Shown: positions 58,749-64,000 of the stretch, one piece after another
Layout of the letters: every line of letters begins with the position of its first letter
How positions within the stretch are numbered: the first letter of the stretch is position 1
Source: Portunus trituberculatus
Taxonomy: Eukaryota > Arthropoda > Malacostraca > Decapoda > Portunidae
Direction of reading: 5' to 3'
DNA length: 64,000 nt
NCBI RefSeq assembly: GCF_017591435.1
Contig: NC_059287.1
Location: 8,379,924 to 8,443,923, forward strand
Made by a program: the position numbers and the translations under genes
The notes under the pieces: model-generated
What the model was told of the DNA's origin: nothing
What the model saw: the letters and a program-made list of their open reading frames with translations, nothing else
The model's database searches: none

Positions 58749-59399
58749 TGTTACGGCCCGCCCGTAACATGCATTACTACCATCGCCTCCTCTGCTTGTT
58801 ACCTCGTTCGCCACCTCTCCGCCTCCCCTTCCACGTCACCGTCTCGTGAACCTTCCACGCCACCGTCTCGTGAACCTTCCACGTCACCGTTTCATGAAGC
58901 CCGGCTACTGTCCCGAAGTTGGATTCACGCGGCCCTTTCGACTCAACCGAAAGTGTTGAGCCAGCTCTTGGTTTTCTGGATTGGCAGTTGAGATCCAAGC
59001 CTCAACCAGTGAACACAACGCCTCTTGGTTCTGCCGTGGGATCAACCATCACCCAGCATTTCACCACTGCGACACCGCATAAGTATCACTTCCCCTCGTC
59101 CGTGTTTTCCACATTGCCTCTATATAGGATTATTGTTAGGTATTAAGTTGGGTTCTTTATTGTTGTATTTATTACTGTGTTATATGTGTATGTCATTTTC
59201 CTGTGTTTCATGTTATATATCTGTGTTTCATGTTTCTTGTTATATATGTGTCAATTTCATTATGGGTTATTAAAGTAGCTTTTTAAAGTGACCCCCTTTT
59301 ACATTTCCTCACCAGTTGAACCTGCAGTGTTTTTTTTTATTGTTATTGTTCACCGGCTCTCCGATGCCAATCTTACCAGTTTAACCGGTGAACGTAACA
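58749..59399 (+). repeat. 3' LTR of Gypsy element
   Basis: 651 bp, near-identical to the 5' LTR, with differences mostly in homopolymer length (for example CCCC/CCC and TTTT/TTTTT). Confidence 0.95.
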
Positions 59400-59403
59400 A
59401 GAG

Positions 59404-60870
59404 AAAAATTGTTTGATCCATTATATGATATTATAAGGTGTTCATTAGAAACAGGGGAAGTACCAGTAGAGTGGAAGAGAGCTGAAGTGGTGCGCATTTA
59501 TAAGGGAGGCAGTAAGGAAGAGCCTCTTAACTATAGACCTGTGTCTCTAACAAGTGTGGTCGGTAAGATTTGTGAGGGTGATAAAGAAATATTGGATACG
59601 GTTCCTGGAGGATCATAAGTTATTATCGGATCATCAATTTGGCTTCAGGAAAGGGAGGTCATGTGTAACAAATCTACTGGGCTTTTTATTCAAGAGTGGT
59701 TGACAAAATACAAGAGAGAGAGGGATGGATGGACTGTGTATATTTGGATTTAAAGAAAGCTTTTGACAAGGTACCTCACAAGAGACTGTTATGGAAAGTA
59801 GAGATTTATGGAGGACTGAAAGGAAAGGTGTTAAAGTGGATGGAAAACTACTTGAGATGGAGGGAGATGAGAACGGTAATAAGGGATGCAAAGTCGGACT
59901 GGTTGGTGGTGGAGAGTAGAGTCCCACAAGGCTCAGTGCTGGCACCAATACTTTTCCTGGTATATATTAATGACATGCCAGAGGGAGTAAACAGTTATAT
60001 TAATTTGTTTGCGGATGATGCGAAGTTATGTAGGTGTGTGAAGAGTGAAGAAGATTGTGAAATTTTACAGGCAGACCTGGATAAGATTTGGGAGTTGAGC
60101 AAGAGGTGGCAAATGGAATATAATCTGAGCAAAAGTCATGTGATGGAGATGGGAAAGAGTGGAAGACGGCCAAGAGGGTCATATAAGATGGGTGAAGAAG
60201 TAGTGTTGAAAAAGGTGGAAAAGGAAAAGGATTTGGGAGTGATAATACAAGACCATGGGCAGTTTGAGGCTCATATTGATAAGATGTTTGGAGAAACGTA
60301 TAATTTGATAAAAAATATTGGATTAGCCTTCCATTATATGGATAAAGATATGAAGAGGAAATTAATTAGTATGGTAATTAGACCAAGATTGGAATATGCT
60401 GGAGTGGTTTGGTCCCCTTATAAAAAGAAGCATATAAGGAAGTTGGAGAGATTGCAGAGAATGGCAACAAAAATGGTTCTGGAATTGGCAGAAATGACCT
60501 ATGAGGAGAGATTAAAAGAAATGAATTTGCCTACCTTGGAACAAAGAAGAGAAAGACGAGATTTAATACAGGTTTATAAACTGTTGAATGGACTGGATGA
60601 AGTGGATAATGAGCAAATGATGTTGAGAGAGGAAAACTTAAGTAGAACTACAAGATCGCATAGTAAAAAGATAGCCAAGGGAATATGCTTGAAGGATGTG
60701 AAAAAATATAGTTTCCCACAAAGATGTGTGGAGGTGTGGAATGGTTTGAGTGAGGAGGTGGTGTCAGCAAGGAGTGTGCATAGTTTTAAAGGAAAGTTGG
60801 ATGTGTGTAGATATGGAGACGGGGCCACACGAGTATGATACCCAGGCCCTGTAAAATTACAACTAGGTGA
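59404..60870 (+). mobile_element. CR1-like LINE (family A), 3' part, continued from 53475
   Basis: Resumes the RT exactly where the LTR element entered. It contains EEPLNYRPVSLTSVVGKICE, FGFRKGRSCVTNL (near 59640), YLDLKKAFDKVPHKRLLWKV, VPQGSVLAPILFLVYIND and LFADDAKL (catalytic FADD), and the C-terminal domain (YSFPQRCVEVWNGLSEEVVS). It stops at 60838. The 380-codon frame 59696-60838 is open. Two frame breaks lie at 59570-59700. The 3' end is GGCCCTGTAAAATTACAACT, then AGGTGAATACACC. Confidence 0.92.
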
Positions 60871-60879
60871 ATACACCTG

Positions 60880-61469
60880 TTGCCTGAACTTGCCCCGGAC
60901 GCTGTTGACATGGTGCCACACCACACCTCCCAGAGGGACCGGGTCCCCCGCACCTGGTCCAGGAAGGAGACCCAGTACTTCCTCCTTTTCTGCTGCCGCA
61001 GATCTGTGAGGTGTCGAGCCATGGTAACCATGGCATCCCGTGACTCTGTGTCTGCGGGGTTGAGCTGCCAACATCTCTGGTAGGCAGCGAGCGTCTGTTG
61101 GCAGTTCAGAATCACAGGGTCAGTAGCATAAGTTCTGCGGCGTGGAGCATGAGCCCTTGGAGTCACGATGAAGCCCTCGATGGTGTGCAGGAGTCCGTCG
61201 TGCAGTGCCTCTGCATCAGCAAAGGAGCCCTTCACGGCAGCGTACCACGCCACCATATGGACGACGAGGCCTGCCATCCTGGATGGTGGCACCGTCAAGC
61301 GCTTCCTGGGCACTACCGGGGCAGTATATGTTGGCATATTGACAAGGGCTACATAGTCAAGTCTGCCTCCTTGTACATGTGTGGGTGCATGTTTCCCAGT
61401 AAGCACAGCTGTATTTGTGGTGTCAAGGAAAGCCTTCCAACGCACACCATTGGCATTGGTGGTGAGGTG
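60880..61469 (-). mobile_element. Fragment of RNase H-type LINE (endonuclease to linker)
   Basis: Closely matches 41,690-42,300. The minus-strand frame has TGKHAPTHVQGGRLDYVALV, then, after a deletion of about 24 codons removing the SDH motif, VVPRKRLTVPPSRMAGLVVH and the linker RTYATDPVILNCQQTLAAYQ. It joins the LINE family A tail directly at about 60875. Confidence 0.87.
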
Positions 61470-61967
61470 TGTAAGGGAGATACGCCGTGTCGGCTCTTCC
61501 TCCCTTCCTAACTACCTTTTATACGCTTCTATATGCCCAGCTGGCTTCGTTATACCACCCCAGGCAGGCCCTTGTTAAGTTTTGGATCTCCGGTACCACG
61601 AGGCTTCGGTACCGCGAGGCTTGCTACTGGCCTTGGCTCCTCCCACCATGAGGCTTCGGTACCAAGAGGCTTTGCTACTGGCCTTGGCTCCGCCCTTTCT
61701 GAGGCTACGATGGGAGGCGGATTTTGAGGCAGGACAGACACCAGCCATCACCCCTCGGTGAACACTTCGTCTCTCTTCAAGCTGGTTCCTCGTCTCACCA
61801 GAAGAGCAGCCAGCCTGGACTTCTGCTGCTTCTCTCCATACCTTCACCTGCTACCGCTGTCATCACCCTGCCACACTCCAGCTTCTGGACTTTACCTCCT
61901 GGCTTGTTGCTGAATGGATCTTCATTGGTGCGCCTAACCCCAGTAACTCAGCACGCAGTCTCCTTGC
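61470..61967. other. Unidentified insertion, possibly part of another LTR
   Basis: Begins TGTAAGGGAGATACGCC exactly where the LINE fragment stops matching its sister copy, and continues to the Gypsy LTR. It includes TATA-like TTTTATACGCTTCTATA and a tandem of two units of about 60 bp (GAGGCTTCGGTACC, GGCCTTGGCTCC). TG-start and promoter-like content suggest an LTR, but no CA end or internal region is present. Confidence 0.35.
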
Positions 61968-62631
61968 TGTTACGTTCACCGGTTAAACTGGTAAGATTGG
62001 CATCGGAGAGCCGGTGAACAATAACAATAAAAAAAAAACACTGCAGGTTCAACTGGTGAGGAAATGCAAAAGCGGGTCACTTTAAAAAAAGCTACTTTAA
62101 TAACCCATAATGAAATTGACACATATATAACAAGAAACATGAAACAGATATATAACATGAAACACAGGAAAATGACATACACATATACATATAACACAGT
62201 AATAAATACAACAATAAAGAACCCAACTTAATACCTAACGATAATCCTAATCCTATATAGAGGCAATGTGGAAAACACGGACGAGGGGAAGTGATACTTA
62301 TGCGGTGTCGCAGTGGTGAAATGCTGGATGATGGTTGATCCCACGGCAGAACCAAGAGGCGTTGTGTTCACTGGTTGAGGCTTGGATCTCAACTGCCAAT
62401 CCAGAAAACCAAGAGCTGGCTCAACACTTTCGGTTGAGTCGAAAGGGCCGCGTGAATCCAACTTCGGGACAGTAGCCGGGCTTCATGAAACGGTGACGTG
62501 GAAGGTTCACGAGACGGTGGCGTGGAAGGTTCACGAGACGGTGACGTGGAAGGGGAGGCGGAGAGGTGGCGAACGAGGTAACAAGCAGAGGAGGTGATGG
62601 TAGTAATGCATGTTACGGGCGGGCCGTAACA
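61968..62631 (-). repeat. 3' LTR of second Gypsy copy
   Basis: 664 bp, very similar to the LTRs at 53.5 and 58.7 kb, with the same three-unit 24-bp repeat and terminal TGTTACGG palindrome. Confidence 0.94.
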
Positions 62632-62769
62632 TTTCCTCCCCCCTAAGACCTCCGTAATGGGCTCATGAAGGAGGTGAGACGGGAGATCTTGATAAGGCGT
62701 CGGCGATGATGTTGTCCACCCCCTTCCACCAGACACAGCACCTCGCAAAGGAAGAACCTGCAGAGGCTT

Positions 62770-63094
62770 GAAGCGCACATCGGAGGAGACGATGACGAGG
62801 AGGCGATACACGAGCCAGACAGCGGTGACGGTGGTGAGAGAGACCAGCCAGAACCAGATGAAAATGTAGATCTTCTCGTTGATGATGTTAACCGCCAGCA
62901 CACACATGGTGTCGTGGGTCTCGATGGTTCCCGAAGGGCCGAACTTCCTGAAGGTGCACTTGGTGACTCTGGGGGAAGATGCGTGTCATGGGATCGATGC
63001 GCTTCTCGGGGTCCATGTCAGGGGAAGTTGATGACCTCCGTGCCGTAGGTGAGGAAGGTGCCGCCCAGGAACAGGTCGGTGAAGTAGATGTTGC
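62770..63094 (-). pseudogene. Innexin segment in second Gypsy copy, frameshifted
   Basis: Same innexin segment as at 58290-58610. It differs by a few substitutions (TTITAV becomes TTVTAV) and two single-base insertions in G runs (near 62972 and 63020), which break the reading frame. The downstream part is open from MCVLAVNIINEKIYIFIWFW. Confidence 0.88.
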
Positions 63095-63211
63095 CCTCCA
63101 AGTCCTGAGTTATGTAATTTATAGCCCTCTGGAAGGTGGCGGGAGCATTAGACAATCCAAAGGGCATCACTGTGTATTGGTATAGTCCGAAGGGAGTGAT
63201 GAAGGCGGATA

Positions 63212-63945
63212 TTATTTGGGCCTCGTCCGAGAGGGAATCTGGTAGTAACCTTTAAGCAAGTCTATAGTGGTTACAAATTTGGCTACTCCTATACTATCTA
63301 TAAGGTCCTCTATCAAGGGCAATGGGTAGGAGTCTGGCACCGTCACTTTATTTAATTTCCGGTAGTCGGTGCAAAATCGACTACTACCATCTGGCTTAGA
63401 TGTTAACAGGCAGGAGAAGCCCAAGGAGATATACTAGGTTCTGCAAGGTGATGACAGAGCAGATAGTCTACCTCTTTTTTCATCAAGTCTCTTTTAATGG
63501 GTGAAATGCGATAGGCTGGTTGTCTTATAGGCTTGATGTCGTTAGATGTTAATCTTATGTCATGTTGGATAGTATTACAAACTCCTGGAAGGTCACCTGT
63601 GATTTCAGAAAAGTCTAGCAATAACTTTTTAAGATCAGACTGTTGTGAAGGTGTTAAGGAAAGAAACACCTCATCCAGGTTGGACATGATTTGGCTGTTT
63701 GAGGGGCGTCCTTTAGGTGACGAGAAGAGGAATTCGATGTCGGACTCTTCCTCGGGGGGCACAGGACCAGACTCCTTTCCTATCAGACATACAGGTACAG
63801 CGCGAGACAAGTCGTCCTCTGGTTCTCTGGAGTGGTAAGGTTTCATTAGATTAATATGAACAAGTTGGGAATCCTTACGACGGTCAGGAGTGTGGACCAC
63901 ATAATTTAATGGACTTAGTTTTTGAGCCACAACATAAGGTCCCAT
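63212..63945 (-). pseudogene. Integrase C-terminus, linker and RT fingers/palm of second copy
   Basis: Two overlapping frames. The first (63945-63403) runs from GPYVVAQKLSPLNYVVHTPD through SLTPSQQSDLKKLLLDFSEI and IRQPAYRISPIKRDLMKKEV. The second (63424-63212) has CLLTSKPDGSSRFCTDYRKL and LIDSIGVAKFVTTIDLLKGY. It shows directly that RT follows integrase without a stop between them, apart from one shift near 63415. Confidence 0.9.
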
Positions 63946-64000
63946 GAACTTACTGTGAAGAGCATTGCCTGGAGTGGGAGAAAAAGTAAAACCTTGTCTC

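Larger units (their letters stand above)
53476..59399 (+). mobile_element. Ty3/Gypsy LTR retrotransposon, Gmr1-type order, carrying innexin fragment
   Basis: A complete 5.9-kb element: LTRs of 648 and 651 bp beginning TGTTACGG and ending CGTAACA, primer-binding site at 54126, polypurine tract before the 3' LTR, and a 4-bp target duplication AGAG (53472-53475 and 59400-59403). Internal order is gag, protease, integrase, then a remnant of RT, a captured innexin segment and an RNase H tail. The integrase-before-RT order is unlike ordinary Gypsy elements. The LTRs differ mainly by a few homopolymer indels, so insertion is recent. It needs RT and RNase H in trans. Confidence 0.95.
61968..64000 (-). 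mobile_element. Second copy of innexin-carrying Gypsy element (truncated by window)
   Basis: Inverted relative to the first. It comprises the 3' LTR (61968-62631), polypurine tract (62632-62647), RNase H tail, innexin segment, RT and integrase C-terminus, running off the window. RT here retains the region deleted in the first copy (frames 63945-63403 and 63424-63212, with SRFCTDYRKLNKVTVPDSYP and AKFVTTIDLLKGYYQIP), again downstream of integrase sequence. Both innexin junctions are identical to the first copy. Confidence 0.93.

Overview
This is non-prokaryotic, repeat-saturated DNA, most likely from a decapod crustacean or a close arthropod relative. The support is spliced GT-AG exons, a degenerate (TTAGG)n stretch (the ancestral arthropod telomere motif), very long TA, CT and GTA microsatellites, and a dense mix of non-LTR retrotransposons, tRNA-derived SINEs and Tigger/pogo, piggyBac-like, hAT-like and Harbinger-like elements. 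Only one host gene is visible: the last two exons of a histone H4 lysine-20 monomethyltransferase (KMT5A/PR-Set7/SETD8), at 9,996-10,186 and 14,454-14,664 on the + strand.

Layout. 0-9 kb: nested Tigger/pogo-type DNA transposons and TA arrays, a hAT-like MITE, a Jockey-like and a CR1-like LINE fragment. 9.9-14.7 kb: the KMT5A exons, separated by an intron filled with a Tigger element that itself holds a piggyBac-like element. 14.7-25 kb: probable 3' UTR, two hAT-like MITEs with 8-bp target duplications, a Harbinger-like element, two CR1-like LINE fragments and a perfect TA array of about 400 bp. 25.7-28.2 kb: a decayed LINE. 29-32.5 kb: a tRNA-Val-derived SINE split by a piggyBac-like element at TTAA. 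35-45 kb: a second SINE copy, CR1-like LINEs and an RNase H-bearing LINE with an 11-nt ORF1/ORF2 overlap. 45.6 kb: interstitial (TTAGG)n. 47.6-51.3 kb: a CR1-like LINE broken by one nonsense codon, then about 1.8 kb of GTA trinucleotide repeat carrying a SINE. 51.9-60.9 kb: a CR1-like LINE split cleanly by a complete 5.9-kb Ty3/Gypsy LTR element. 62-64 kb: a second, inverted copy of the same LTR element, running off the window.

The most unusual object is that LTR element (53,476-59,399 and 61,968 to beyond 64,000). Its domain order is gag-PR-IN-RT-RNase H, with integrase upstream of reverse transcriptase as in the rare Gmr1-type Gypsy elements. In both copies the centre of RT/RNase H has been replaced by about 107 codons of a host innexin (gap junction) gene: the second extracellular loop with its two cysteines plus the fourth membrane segment. 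Both junctions are the same in the two copies, so the capture came before mobilisation. In the 58-kb copy the innexin segment is open and fused in frame to the RT remnant.

No operons, CRISPR arrays or bacterial features are present. Family names come from motifs read by eye. Many frame breaks fall in homopolymers and could be decay or assembly error.
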